Below are positions 23,220 to 32,207 of a stretch of DNA of 64,000 bases, one piece after another; position 1 is the first letter of the stretch; the number at the start of each line of letters is the position of its first letter. Where the stretch lies: assembly GCA_965229605.1 (NCBI GenBank), contig OZ245892.1, positions 1,364,001 through 1,428,000 of the forward strand, read 5' to 3'. A model generated the notes under the pieces. It did no database searches. It saw nothing but the letters and a program-made list of their open reading frames with translations, and was not told the origin of the DNA. The stretch comes from G965229605 sp965229605 (GTDB lineage: Bacteria > Pseudomonadota > Alphaproteobacteria > CBDDJK01). The position numbers and the translations under genes are program-made.

Positions 23220-24482
23220 ATGTCCGACAGTTTTCAGCATAGCCACGAATATGCTCTGCTTAATGTTTGCCAGCGGCTTCAGAACCGCAACGAAGGCCGT
23301 ATGGCGATCCACTTTCACTTTTCCGACCTGAAAGTCAGCAACCAGCGCGAGCATCATATGCGCATTGCGCTAAGCACGCTTGAAGAAGCTGTCAGCCCCT
23401 TTGAAGGCCAGGTCTTTATCATGGGCAGCCATGATATGGTGACGATTTTGCGTCAGGCTTCGCGTGAAGATATTAAGGGTATTATAGCCCGGCTGCGCGC
23501 TCTATTCAGGTCGGATCCTCTGGCAATGTCCCAAGATGAGGGAAAGCAGCTGGCCACTATCTATGATATTGCTGAAAACTATGATTATTTTGCGGCAAAA
23601 GTGAACGAACTCTACCAAATGGATCAGGGCAGACCCAAACAGGGGCGCGGCGATCCCCTCAGCTTTGGCGGGGAGACTGTCGCTCAACCAATGACTCCAG
23701 AGCAGCTCTCCCGGTTGGAAGAAACCCTGCGCCGGGCTGATCTATCCAATGTCTTTCGCCGTCAGGCTATTTGCCAGATCAAAGGCAATACGCCTCCGCG
23801 CCCGTTGTTTATGGAGCTTTATATCTCCATCGCCGATCTTGCCCGGGCGGTTGCGCCTGATGTTCAGATTGCCGCCAATCGCTGGCTGTTCCAGCATTTG
23901 ACCGAAACCCTGGACCGCCGGATGCTGGCGATTTTAACCAGAGGCGATGACAAGACCCTGAAATCCTCTTATTCAATCAACGTCAATGTCTCGACAATTC
24001 TTGGCAAGGAGTTTCTGGCATTTGATGCAAGCCTGACTGACGAGGCCCGCAGAACTCTGGTCATTGAGTTGCAGATTGCCGATATTTTCGGCGATTATGA
24101 TTCCTTTGTTTTTGCCCGCGACTTTATGAAAGAAAGAGGATACCGCGTTTGTATAGATAGTGTTGATCATGGCATTTTGCCGATGTTAAAGCGCAAATAT
24201 ATGGGCGTAGACCTGATCAAGCTGATTGCCACAAAATATTTCAATGAAGGCGATGACCCGCGCGCGCAGGAGGAAATAGCCTATGCCGTTCAAAAGTTTG
24301 ATGCGCATCGGATTATTTTGTCCCGCTGCGACAATGATTCGATGATCCGCACCGGACAGATGATGGGCATTACTCTGTTTCAAGGGCGTTTTCTTGACAG
24401 TTTGATCAAGAAGTTAAAATCGTCACCGGTCCCTGCTGGCCCGCCTTCTGACGAGAAAGACCCCGTCGCCAGCGACTTTTAA
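23220..24482 (+). CDS. Degenerate EAL-domain protein (probably non-catalytic)
   Basis: 420 residues from ATG 23220 (a TTG at 23193 would add 9). The C-terminal 230 residues follow the EAL phosphodiesterase fold, but active-site segments have changed: FMELYIS in place of the EAL strand, VIELQIADIF for LEITES, CIDSVDHGILPM for LDDFGTGYSSL, and LSRCDNDSM for AEGVET. The Lys of VDLIKLIATKYF and the QGRFL end remain. It therefore probably does not hydrolyse c-di-GMP but may bind it or act as a scaffold. The N-terminal 150 residues are a helical region of unknown function. The 3' end overlaps the convergent AbrB gene by 4 bases. Confidence 0.75.
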   Translation: MSDSFQHSHEYALLNVCQRLQNRNEGRMAIHFHFSDLKVSNQREHHMRIALSTLEEAVSPFEGQVFIMGSHDMVTILRQASREDIKGIIARLRALFRSDPLAMSQDEGKQLATIYDIAENYDYFAAKVNELYQMDQGRPKQGRGDPLSFGGETVAQPMTPEQLSRLEETLRRADLSNVFRRQAICQIKGNTPPRPLFMELYISIADLARAVAPDVQIAANRWLFQHLTETLDRRMLAILTRGDDKTLKSSYSINVNVSTILGKEFLAFDASLTDEARRTLVIELQIADIFGDYDSFVFARDFMKERGYRVCIDSVDHGILPMLKRKYMGVDLIKLIATKYFNEGDDPRAQEEIAYAVQKFDAHRIILSRCDNDSMIRTGQMMGITLFQGRFLDSLIKKLKSSPVPAGPPSDEKDPVASDF

Positions 24483-25498
24483 GATGGCTTAAACAACCGC
24501 GAGAACAGCGGTGCCCCCAGAATGACCAGAAATATCCGCAGCACGTGATGCGCAATCACAAAGGCGACATCTGCCCCGACAATAAGGGCGAGGACGGTGA
24601 GTTCGGCCTGTCCGCCAGGGGCAAAGGCCAGCAGGCTTTCCATTGGCGGCGCAAGGTCGGTGAGCCAGATCACTTCAACAAAGACCAAAGTCAGACCAAT
24701 CAGGATAACACAAAGCCCCAGACCTGCCAAAAGGTCGCGTCTGATTTCAGCGGGGGTTATGCCGGTATATTTGACGCCGATGGTCATGCCGATAAAGAAT
24801 TGTGCGGCCCAGATCGCTTCTGCGGGCGGGCGGTTTTCCAGCAGCCCGGTCAAGGCAGCCCCGGCGGTCAAAATCAGGGGTCCAAGGATGGAGGCCCCGA
24901 ACATGCCGATTTTTTCAGCAATTTTCCAGCCAGCCAGCGCACAAAACAGCATCACGGCTATTTCTGACAGAGGCAATGTGACGGCCGGGACTCCGGGTGG
25001 ATTTGCCAGGTCTGCATCCCATAAGCCTTGCAGCAGGAACGGCAGAGCAACCACGATCACCAGAACCCGGGTGGCATGGATTAGCGACAAGGTGCGGACA
25101 TTGCCACCAGCTTCTTCGCCAAACACCAGCATATCCTGCAAGCCGCCGGGCATAGCGGCATAATAGCTGGTTGGAAAGTCAAACTTCCAGATATAGAGAA
25201 AATAGGGCACCCCGCTTAATCCGATCAGCAGAACCATCAGCGACATCATCAGCAGGGTTGGCCAGAGCCCGACCATTTCCTGAAGCAGGAGCGGGGTAAA
25301 GGTTGCACCAACGGCGACTCCCAAAATGGTGCGCATGGATTGATTGAGGGGTTTGATCCCGCGCATGGGTACCCCGCAGACGGCCGCCAGCAAACAGGCC
25401 GCGATAGGCCCCAGCAGCCAGGGCAGAGGCAGCGAGAGGAACATGAACACCGCAACCCCGATAGCGGCGACAAGAAAACTGTTGATATAGTTTTTCAT
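24479..25498 (-). CDS. AbrB-family (Gate/PF05145) membrane transporter
   Basis: 339 residues with about ten hydrophobic segments in two similar halves: LPLPWLLGPIAACLLAAV and VAVGATFTPLLLQEM in the first, MFGASILGPLILTAGAAL in the second. This is the AbrB/PF05145 membrane family (often misnamed ammonia monooxygenase), thought to transport small acids; it is not the DNA-binding AbrB. ATG 25498 (MKNYINSF) overlaps the upstream GntR gene stop by 4 bases; the longer open frame upstream is polar and unrelated. Coupling to a GntR regulator and a TcuA-like gene suggests uptake of a carboxylic acid. Confidence 0.82.
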   Translation of the reverse strand: MKNYINSFLVAAIGVAVFMFLSLPLPWLLGPIAACLLAAVCGVPMRGIKPLNQSMRTILGVAVGATFTPLLLQEMVGLWPTLLMMSLMVLLIGLSGVPYFLYIWKFDFPTSYYAAMPGGLQDMLVFGEEAGGNVRTLSLIHATRVLVIVVALPFLLQGLWDADLANPPGVPAVTLPLSEIAVMLFCALAGWKIAEKIGMFGASILGPLILTAGAALTGLLENRPPAEAIWAAQFFIGMTIGVKYTGITPAEIRRDLLAGLGLCVILIGLTLVFVEVIWLTDLAPPMESLLAFAPGGQAELTVLALIVGADVAFVIAHHVLRIFLVILGAPLFSRLFKPS

Positions 25499-26169
25499 TT
25501 CTGCATGGTCTTCAGGCGATAGCGTAGCGAATCCATCAGATGAATAGCCGCCGCCTGACCCGCTATTTTCGGGTCTCTTATCCGCAAGGCGTCTATAATA
25601 TTCTGGTGATCCTGACACGCTGTGCGGATGCGCTCTTCATCAGCAAGCGTTGTCGGTTTTAGCAAAATCAGCACATTATTGAGCCCGCGCGTGGCTTGCA
25701 GCAAAAACTGATTGCGGGCGGCCAGATAAAGACAGGCATGAAAATCCTGATTGATTGCGGCTGCGTGCGCCGGGTCCCCTGCCCGCGCCAGAAGATCGTT
25801 TAAATCCTGCAAGGCATCAATCTCGACTGTACTGGCGTGCTGGGCTGCCATTTCGGCAGCTGTCTGTTCAAGCACCAGCCGCATATCGTAAAGTTCAATC
25901 ACCTGCGTATAGGAAAGATTATTAACAATCGCCCCCAGCCGGGCGCGATGCGACACAATACCTTCTGATTCCAGTTTGTGAATGGCCTCGCGAATAGGGG
26001 TGCGCGATAAAGAAAACCGCTGGGCCAGATCGGTTTCCCGCAACCGGTCACCTGGCGCGAACAAACCACTGCGAATAGACTCATAGAGTTTTTGATAGGC
26101 CACTTCAGCTTGCGACTGGTCTTGTGACCTGTCTTTTGGAGGCTCTGGTGCGTTTTTTATTGACTTCAC
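25495..26169 (-). CDS. GntR-family (FadR/FCD subfamily) transcriptional regulator
   Basis: About 224 residues. The winged helix covers roughly the first 75 (YQKLYESIRSGLFAPGDRL, SLSRTPIREAIHKLESEG). An FCD ligand domain follows, with YDMRLVLEQTAAEM, and His residues (FHACLYLAA, IHLMDSLRYR) that usually bind metal and a carboxylate effector. An ATG at 26232 lies inside the divergent gene and across the operator, so GTG 26169 is preferred; the start remains uncertain. It very probably autoregulates and controls tcuA through the inverted repeat at 26181-26210. Confidence 0.85.
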   Translation of the reverse strand: MKSIKNAPEPPKDRSQDQSQAEVAYQKLYESIRSGLFAPGDRLRETDLAQRFSLSRTPIREAIHKLESEGIVSHRARLGAIVNNLSYTQVIELYDMRLVLEQTAAEMAAQHASTVEIDALQDLNDLLARAGDPAHAAAINQDFHACLYLAARNQFLLQATRGLNNVLILLKPTTLADEERIRTACQDHQNIIDALRIRDPKIAGQAAAIHLMDSLRYRLKTMQK

Positions 26170-26180
26170 TTTTATTTGTC

Positions 26181-26210
26181 TTATTTTGTATCCAACTGTA
26201 TACAAAATAA
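26181..26210. promoter_or_regulatory. GntR-type operator between divergent gntR and tcuA
   Basis: A perfect inverted repeat with 11-base arms, ttattttgtat (26181-26191) and atacaaaataa (26200-26210), around an 8-base spacer. The right half includes the palindrome tgtataca, a core typical of FadR-subfamily sites. A further imperfect arm pair (cttcactttta / taaagtgaag) flanks it. It lies 15 bases before the tcuA ATG, where binding would block initiation in both directions. Confidence 0.75.
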
Positions 26211-26225
26211 AGTGAAGGGCAGAAA

Positions 26226-27698
26226 ATGTCAAAGAAAATTATCGTGGTCGGGTCTGGAAATGCCGCTTTTTGCGCCGCCCTTGCCGCCCTTGAAAAAGGC
26301 GCAAACGTCCTGATGCTTGAAAAGGCTGACCCGCAGCTTGCGGGCGGCAATACGCGCTATACCGCCGGGGCGATGCGCTTTGCCTATGATGGTCGGGATG
26401 ATATCCTGCCCCTGATCCGCGATCCTTCGGACCCGCGCTTGCCGCTGACTGATTTTGGGGCCTATACGGCTCAAAAATTTACTGAAGACTTGCTTCTTTT
26501 TAACGGTGAACGCCCGCTTTCCCCGGAACAAACCGCCTTGATTCATGAATCAACTGCGACCTTGCACTGGCTGGCCGGACATGGGGTCAAGTTTGAACCG
26601 ATCTATAGCCGCCAGAGCTTTGAAAAGGATGGACGCTATATTTTCTGGGGCGGCTTAACGCTGGCCGCCATGAATGAAGGAGTCGGGCTGATTGATATGG
26701 AACAGGCTGCCTTTAACCGGCTGGGCGGGGACATCAGATATGAATGTGCGGTCACCGGGCTGATTGTTGAAAACGGCGCGGTTGTCGGGGTTAAAACCGA
26801 AACCGAAACCATTCAGGCTGATGCGGTGATCCTGGCTTCTGGCGGGTTTGAGGCCAGCCAGGACTTGCGCACCCGCTATATCGGCCCGCACTGGGCGCAG
26901 GCAAAAGTCCGTGGCACCCCGCATAATACCGGCGATGGCCTGCGTATGGCTCTGGCAGCCGGGGCCAGAGAACACGGGCTTTATCAAGGCTGCCATGCCA
27001 CCCCGATGGACTTTACGACCCCGGATTATGGCGGGTTGCATTTACCAGCCCATCAGCGCAAGAACTATCGCAAAATCTGCTATTTCCTCGGGATTATGCT
27101 GAATAAAGCCGGTCAACGTTTTGTCGATGAAGGAATCAATTTCCGCAATTATACCTATGCCCAGTTTGGCAAAGCCATTCTGGAACAGCCCGGGCAAATG
27201 GCCTGGCAAATCTTTGACAGCAAGGTTTTTGATCTGCTCTATGAAGAATATCGCTTTCAGGAAGCCCATTATATCGAATCAGACAATCTTGAGACCTTAA
27301 TCCATCAGCTTGACGGGCTGGCCCCTTCCCCTGCCTTGCAAACAATCCGTGCTTTTAATCAGGCGGTGGATGAGAAAACGGCCTTTGATCCGACCTGTCT
27401 GGATGGCAAAGGCACCCCCAGCCTTGCCTTGAAAAAATCAAACTGGGCGCAACGGCTGGATACCCCGCCATTTCGCGCCTATCCGGTCACTGGCGGCATT
27501 ACCTTTACCTATGGCGGGCTGAAAACGGATGAAAATGGAACGGTATTGGGCGAAAACGACAAGATTATCCCCAATCTTTATGCCTGCGGCGAACTGGTTG
27601 GCGGAGTCTTTTTTGAAGGTTATCCCGGCGGGTCGGGCCTGACCTCTGGTGCGGTGTTCGGCAGGCGGGCTGGAACCGGGGCCGCTACCACACCTTGA
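26226..27698 (+). CDS. tcuA: TcuA-like FAD-dependent tricarballylate dehydrogenase
   Basis: 490-residue flavoprotein of the fumarate reductase/succinate dehydrogenase group. The FAD site is IIVVGSGNAAFCAALAALEK with ADPQLAGGNTRYTAGAMRF; the C-terminal FAD-binding part is YACGELVGGVFFEGYPGGSGL. TcuA in Salmonella oxidises tricarballylate to cis-aconitate, passing electrons to TcuB. No tcuB is nearby, so the electron acceptor differs or lies elsewhere. It is divergent from a GntR/AbrB pair and shares their control region. The substrate is inferred from family resemblance and may be another tricarboxylate. Confidence 0.82.
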   Translation: MSKKIIVVGSGNAAFCAALAALEKGANVLMLEKADPQLAGGNTRYTAGAMRFAYDGRDDILPLIRDPSDPRLPLTDFGAYTAQKFTEDLLLFNGERPLSPEQTALIHESTATLHWLAGHGVKFEPIYSRQSFEKDGRYIFWGGLTLAAMNEGVGLIDMEQAAFNRLGGDIRYECAVTGLIVENGAVVGVKTETETIQADAVILASGGFEASQDLRTRYIGPHWAQAKVRGTPHNTGDGLRMALAAGAREHGLYQGCHATPMDFTTPDYGGLHLPAHQRKNYRKICYFLGIMLNKAGQRFVDEGINFRNYTYAQFGKAILEQPGQMAWQIFDSKVFDLLYEEYRFQEAHYIESDNLETLIHQLDGLAPSPALQTIRAFNQAVDEKTAFDPTCLDGKGTPSLALKKSNWAQRLDTPPFRAYPVTGGITFTYGGLKTDENGTVLGENDKIIPNLYACGELVGGVFFEGYPGGSGLTSGAVFGRRAGTGAATTP

Positions 27699-27793
27699 AG
27701 GCTGCTGAAAGAGGGATGGATTTTACTTGTTTTTATCGGCTTTCTCTGGATTCCTGCAAACAGAAAACGTATCGAACATAGCAGGACTTCATT

Positions 27794-28450
27794 GTGGCAA
27801 CCCGTAAAACCCGCGCCAACAAAACCCGGGCTAAAGAAATCTTTAGTGCATTTCACAGTGCCAACCCGACCCCGAAAGGCGAATTGCACTGGACCAATCC
27901 CTATACCCTGCTGGTCGCCGTAACCTTGTCCGCACAAGCAACCGATGTCGGGGTCAATAAAGCAACCCGTCCCCTGTTTGAAAAGGTCTCAACCCCGCAA
28001 GAGCTTTTGGACCTTGGCGAACAGGCGCTTGAAAACAGTATCAAAACCATCGGGCTTTTTCGCACGAAATGCCGTAACCTGATTAAAATGGCGCAAATTC
28101 TGATTGATGAACATAAAGGACAAGTCCCGCGCAGCCATGAAGCCTTGATCGCCCTGCCCGGCGTTGGACGCAAAACCGCAAATGTTGTGTTAAACATTGC
28201 TTTTGGCGAGCCAACGCTGGCGGTGGATACCCATATTTTCCGGCTGGCGCACCGGCTTTCCTTTAGCAAGGCAAAGACTCCCGATGGCGTTGAACGCGAT
28301 TTACTGGCGATTATTCCAGACGAATTTCTTCAACATGCCCACCACTGGCTGATCCTGCACGGCCGCTATATCTGCAAAGCTCGCACGCCTGATTGCGCGG
28401 CTTGTCTGATCGCTGACCATTGTCCCAGCCGGGCCATTGTTGCTGGATAG
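27794..28450 (+). CDS. nth: Endonuclease III
   Basis: Base-excision repair glycosylase/AP lyase for oxidised pyrimidines, 218 residues with a GTG start at 27794. The helix-hairpin-helix LPGVGRKTANVVLN carries the catalytic Lys and the catalytic Asp follows in AVDTHIFRLAHRL. The 4Fe-4S cluster ligands C-x6-C-x2-C-x5-C are visible in CKARTPDCAACLIADHC near the end. mutS follows 4 bases after the stop if its second in-frame Met is used, so the two DNA repair genes are probably co-transcribed. Confidence 0.96.
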   Translation: MATRKTRANKTRAKEIFSAFHSANPTPKGELHWTNPYTLLVAVTLSAQATDVGVNKATRPLFEKVSTPQELLDLGEQALENSIKTIGLFRTKCRNLIKMAQILIDEHKGQVPRSHEALIALPGVGRKTANVVLNIAFGEPTLAVDTHIFRLAHRLSFSKAKTPDGVERDLLAIIPDEFLQHAHHWLILHGRYICKARTPDCAACLIADHCPSRAIVAG

Positions 28451-28454
28451 ATTT

Positions 28455-31121
28455 ATGACAGTGTCCCCTCAGACAAACCTTTTTGAGATGGATTCAGCCA
28501 CCACCCCGATGATGGCCCAATATTTTGCCATCAAAGAGAAACACGAAGATTGTCTTTTATTTTACCGGCTTGGTGATTTCTATGAATTATTTTTTGATGA
28601 TGCGATCAGGGCCGCTTCCGCCCTTGATATTGCGCTGACCAAACGCGGCAAACATAAAGGCGAAGATGTCCCGCTTTGCGGGGTGCCTGTTCATGCGGCT
28701 GAAAATTATCTTTCCCGCCTGATCCGCCAGGGCTTCCGGGTGGCGATTGTTGAACAGATGGAAGACCCGGCGGCTGCCCGCAAACGCGGATCAAAAGCGG
28801 TGGTGGCCCGCGATGTGGTGCGGGTTGTTACCCCCGGCACCTTGATTGAAGACAGTTTTCTGGATGCCCGCAAGGCCAATTATCTGGCGGCACTGGCCTC
28901 CATCGGGTCAGAAATCGCGCTGGCCTGGTGCGAGATCACAACCGGTGAATTTGCGGTCGAATATCTGACGATAGACGCGGTTGCTCAGGCCCTTTCGCGC
29001 ATTGACCCGGGTGAATTGCTGATGATGGAAAGTCTTTTGGCCTCCCCGGACTGGGCAGAGACCGTGGCGGACTACAAGCTGATCACAACCCCGCTTCCGG
29101 CTGAACGCTTTCGTAGCCAGCTGGCAGAAACCCGCCTGATGAATTATTTCAAGGTGGGATCGCTTGACGGATTTGGCGATTTTCGCCGGTGCGAGCTTGC
29201 GGCGGCGGGTGCGCTTCTCTCCTATCTTGAAGTTACCCAAGCCGGGCGGATGCCTGATCTAAGCCCGCCGCGCCGCTTTGGCCCTGAATCAGCAATGATT
29301 ATTGACCCGGCAACCCGCCGCAATCTGGAACTGACTGAATCCAGCCAGGGGGGAAAAGCGGGCAGCCTTTTAGCAGCTATTGACCGCTGTTTGACCGGGG
29401 CGGGGGCGCGTCTGCTGGCCAGTCGCTTGTCTGCGCCCTTGCGTGATCCGGCAGAAATTTCTGCCCGCCTGGATTCGATTGACTGGTTGTTGTCTAACCC
29501 GGACCGCCGACAAGACCTGCGCGGGTTTTTGCGGAAAGTCCCTGATCTGGCACGGGCTTACGGGCGGCTGGCCCTTGGACGCGGCGGGCCACGCGATCTT
29601 TCCATGATGGGACATGGGTTGACATTGACCTTGCAGGTGAAAGGGGTTTTTGGCACGGGAAGCACGCCGCCGCCGTCTGATCTTTTGCAGGCGATTGAGG
29701 AACTTGGCGAACATACGGAACTTGGCAATGAGCTGCTTCGGGCCTTGATTGAGGACCCGCCAGTCCATACGCGCGATGGCGGTTTTATCTGCAAGGGTTA
29801 TGCGCCGGAGCTTGATGAATGTCTGCGCTTTCGCGATGAAGGTCGGCGGCTGATTGCTGCGCTTGAGGCCCGCTATCGTCAGGAAACCAAAGTTGAAAGT
29901 CTGAAAATCAAACATAATAATATTCTGGGCTATCATATTGAAATCCCGGCCCGCCATGCCGAACGGATGGACGGGGCGGCTTTCACCCATCGCCAGACCA
30001 TGGCAAGCTCTGTGCGCTATGACAGCCCGGAACTGAATGAACTGGCTGGAAAAATCCTTGAAGCAGGGGAGCGCGCCCTTGCGATTGAACAGGGGCTTTT
30101 TGACCAGTTGCGCGATAAAATACTGGCAGATGGTCAAGCCATTCAGCAGGCTGCCCATGGTCTGGCCCGGATTGATCTGGCGGCAGGCCTTGCTGAACTG
30201 GCAGCCGAACAGAATTACTGCCGCCCCGTGCTTACAGACGATGACAGCTTCCTGATTGAAGAAGGCCGCCATCCTGTGGTTGAACCCGCCTTGAAACGGG
30301 AAAACGGGGCTTTTATTGCCAATCACTGCGACCTTGGCGAAGAGCAACGATTATGGCTGCTCACTGGCCCCAATATGGCCGGAAAATCGACCTTTTTACG
30401 GCAAAATGCCCTGATTGCCCTTATGGCGCAGACCGGAAGCTATGTCCCGGCAAAACAGGCAAAAATCGGAATCATTGACCGGCTTTTTAGCCGGGTCGGG
30501 GCAGCAGACGATATTGCCCGTGGGCGGTCCACCTTTATGGTTGAAATGGTGGAAACCGCCGCCATTCTTAATCTGGCAACGCCGCGATCATTGGTTATTC
30601 TGGATGAAATAGGGCGCGGCACCGCCACATTTGACGGGCTGTCGATAGCCTGGGCAACCGTAGAATATCTGCATGATCAGGTACGCTGCCGTTCGATGTT
30701 TGCCACGCATTATCATGAACTCAATGCGCTGGTTGGAACTCTGGACAAGCTGCGGCCGATGTCGATGAAAGTCCGGGAATGGAAGGGAGAAGTGATTTTT
30801 CTGCATACGGTCGTGCAAGGGGCGGCCGATCAATCCTACGGGATTCATGTGGCCCGGCTGGCCGGTTTGCCTGCGGTGGTTGTTGATCGCTCACGTATGA
30901 TTTTATCACTTTTGAACGAAGGCGAGGCCAATAGCGCGCTTGCCAAACTGACAAACTCTTTGCCGCTTTTTGCAGAATCGCAAGCAAAAAAACCAGAAGA
31001 GTCCCCGGCTTGGCAGGTTTTTCTGGAGACATTGGACCCGGACCAGCTCAGCCCGCGTGCCGCCCAGGATGCGCTTTATCAGCTTAAAAGCCTGTGGGAG
31101 AAAAAGGACCTTGATGGATAA
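28455..31121 (+). CDS. mutS: DNA mismatch repair protein MutS
   Basis: Recognises mismatches and starts methyl- or nick-directed repair. The mismatch-reading motif GDFYELFFDDA lies about 30 residues after the start. The ATPase has Walker A GPNMAGKSTFLRQN, SRVGAADDIARGRSTF, Walker B LVILDEIGRGT and the ATHYHEL segment. The length of 888 residues is full. I chose ATG 28455 (MTVSPQTNLFE); ATG 28437 would overlap nth and add six residues not typical for the family. No mutL is in the window. Confidence 0.97.
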   Translation: MTVSPQTNLFEMDSATTPMMAQYFAIKEKHEDCLLFYRLGDFYELFFDDAIRAASALDIALTKRGKHKGEDVPLCGVPVHAAENYLSRLIRQGFRVAIVEQMEDPAAARKRGSKAVVARDVVRVVTPGTLIEDSFLDARKANYLAALASIGSEIALAWCEITTGEFAVEYLTIDAVAQALSRIDPGELLMMESLLASPDWAETVADYKLITTPLPAERFRSQLAETRLMNYFKVGSLDGFGDFRRCELAAAGALLSYLEVTQAGRMPDLSPPRRFGPESAMIIDPATRRNLELTESSQGGKAGSLLAAIDRCLTGAGARLLASRLSAPLRDPAEISARLDSIDWLLSNPDRRQDLRGFLRKVPDLARAYGRLALGRGGPRDLSMMGHGLTLTLQVKGVFGTGSTPPPSDLLQAIEELGEHTELGNELLRALIEDPPVHTRDGGFICKGYAPELDECLRFRDEGRRLIAALEARYRQETKVESLKIKHNNILGYHIEIPARHAERMDGAAFTHRQTMASSVRYDSPELNELAGKILEAGERALAIEQGLFDQLRDKILADGQAIQQAAHGLARIDLAAGLAELAAEQNYCRPVLTDDDSFLIEEGRHPVVEPALKRENGAFIANHCDLGEEQRLWLLTGPNMAGKSTFLRQNALIALMAQTGSYVPAKQAKIGIIDRLFSRVGAADDIARGRSTFMVEMVETAAILNLATPRSLVILDEIGRGTATFDGLSIAWATVEYLHDQVRCRSMFATHYHELNALVGTLDKLRPMSMKVREWKGEVIFLHTVVQGAADQSYGIHVARLAGLPAVVVDRSRMILSLLNEGEANSALAKLTNSLPLFAESQAKKPEESPAWQVFLETLDPDQLSPRAAQDALYQLKSLWEKKDLDG

Positions 31122-31127
31122 AGAGAC

Positions 31128-32201
31128 ATGCGTTCTGGCGTAAAACCGGGTCCAACCAATTCACTGGCTGACGTTGCGGGCATACAGATTGGACATGCCC
31201 ATGATCCGGTTTTGCGATCCGGGGTCACGGTGATGATTCCCGACCAGCCGGTTATTGCGGCCTGTGATATTCGTGGCGGTGGGCCCGGCACCCGCGAAAC
31301 AGAACTTCTGGACCCGGTCAATACGGTTGATAAAATTCACGGGTTGTTTTTTTCCGGTGGCTCCGCTTTCGGGCTGGAGGCCGCAAGCGGGCTGGTTGAC
31401 TGGTTGCGCAGAGAAAAGCGCGGCTTTGAAATCGCCGGGGCGCATGTTCCGATTGTGCCGGGGGCCATTCTTTTTGACCTTGCCAATGGCGGGCAGAAGG
31501 GTTGGAGCGATAATCCCTATCCGGCATTGGCTCATCAGGCTATAGAACAAGCCATAGATAAGGCCCCTGAAACCTCTACAGGCGAAAACGGCAATATTGG
31601 CGCAGGCTACGGAGCCAAGGCCGGATGGATTGAGGACATCTGCCTTAAAGGGGGGCTGGGTCAGGCCTCTTTAACATATGAAATGAAAAATGGACCTGTG
31701 ACGATTGGCGGGCTGGCAGCCGTCAATTCCTTTGGCAGCCCCCTGATACCGGACAGTGATGTCTTTTGGGCCTGGCCGTTTGAAATCAATAACGAATTTG
31801 GCGGTCGCCGCCCTGCTTTATTTTCTCACCCGACAGACTATTCGGACCCGGGGCAGATGCTCTATCAGCCTTCCATCGAAGGGCTTTCAACCAATACAAC
31901 GCTTGCCGTGCTGGCAACAAATCTTGCCCTGACGAAGTCCGAGGCCAAACGGGTTGCAATCATGGCGCAAGATGGATTGGCCCGTGCCCTGCGCCCTGTC
32001 CATAGCCCGCTGGATGGCGACAGTGTCTTTGTGCTGTCAACCGGATCGCTGGTCCTGGAGCAAAGTGCGCGGTTTTCAGCCCTATGGCAGGTGGGAATGC
32101 TGGGGGCGGATGTCCTGGCCCGGGCGATTGCCCGCGGAGTCTATGAAGCCGCGACGCTTGGGGATATGCGCTCTTACAAGGACCTGTTTGGCCCGTCGTA
32201 A
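31128..32201 (+). CDS. P1-family (DmpA/S58) peptidase
   Basis: 357 residues. N-terminal nucleophile aminopeptidase-like enzymes of this family cut themselves before a Ser or Thr; here the candidate site is the Asn-Ser of AAVNSFGS (about residue 203). The Gly-rich segments ACDIRGGGPGTRETELL and GLFFSGGSAFGLEAASGLVDWL are typical. It lies 6 bases after mutS, probably by operon read-through and not by shared function. Its substrate is unknown; relatives are D-aminopeptidases or beta-aminopeptidases. There is no signal peptide, so it is cytoplasmic. Confidence 0.85.
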   Translation: MRSGVKPGPTNSLADVAGIQIGHAHDPVLRSGVTVMIPDQPVIAACDIRGGGPGTRETELLDPVNTVDKIHGLFFSGGSAFGLEAASGLVDWLRREKRGFEIAGAHVPIVPGAILFDLANGGQKGWSDNPYPALAHQAIEQAIDKAPETSTGENGNIGAGYGAKAGWIEDICLKGGLGQASLTYEMKNGPVTIGGLAAVNSFGSPLIPDSDVFWAWPFEINNEFGGRRPALFSHPTDYSDPGQMLYQPSIEGLSTNTTLAVLATNLALTKSEAKRVAIMAQDGLARALRPVHSPLDGDSVFVLSTGSLVLEQSARFSALWQVGMLGADVLARAIARGVYEAATLGDMRSYKDLFGPS

Positions 32202-32207
32202 AAATCT

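Noticed and set aside
24479..25498. AbrB-type protein as a DNA-binding AbrB regulator or an ammonia monooxygenase
   Set aside because: The protein is entirely membrane-spanning and matches the PF05145 transporter family; both names are misleading for it.
29370..30347. Open frame of 325 codons antisense to mutS
   Set aside because: It is a shadow of the mutS coding frame in GC-rich DNA; no family features, and mutS is certain.
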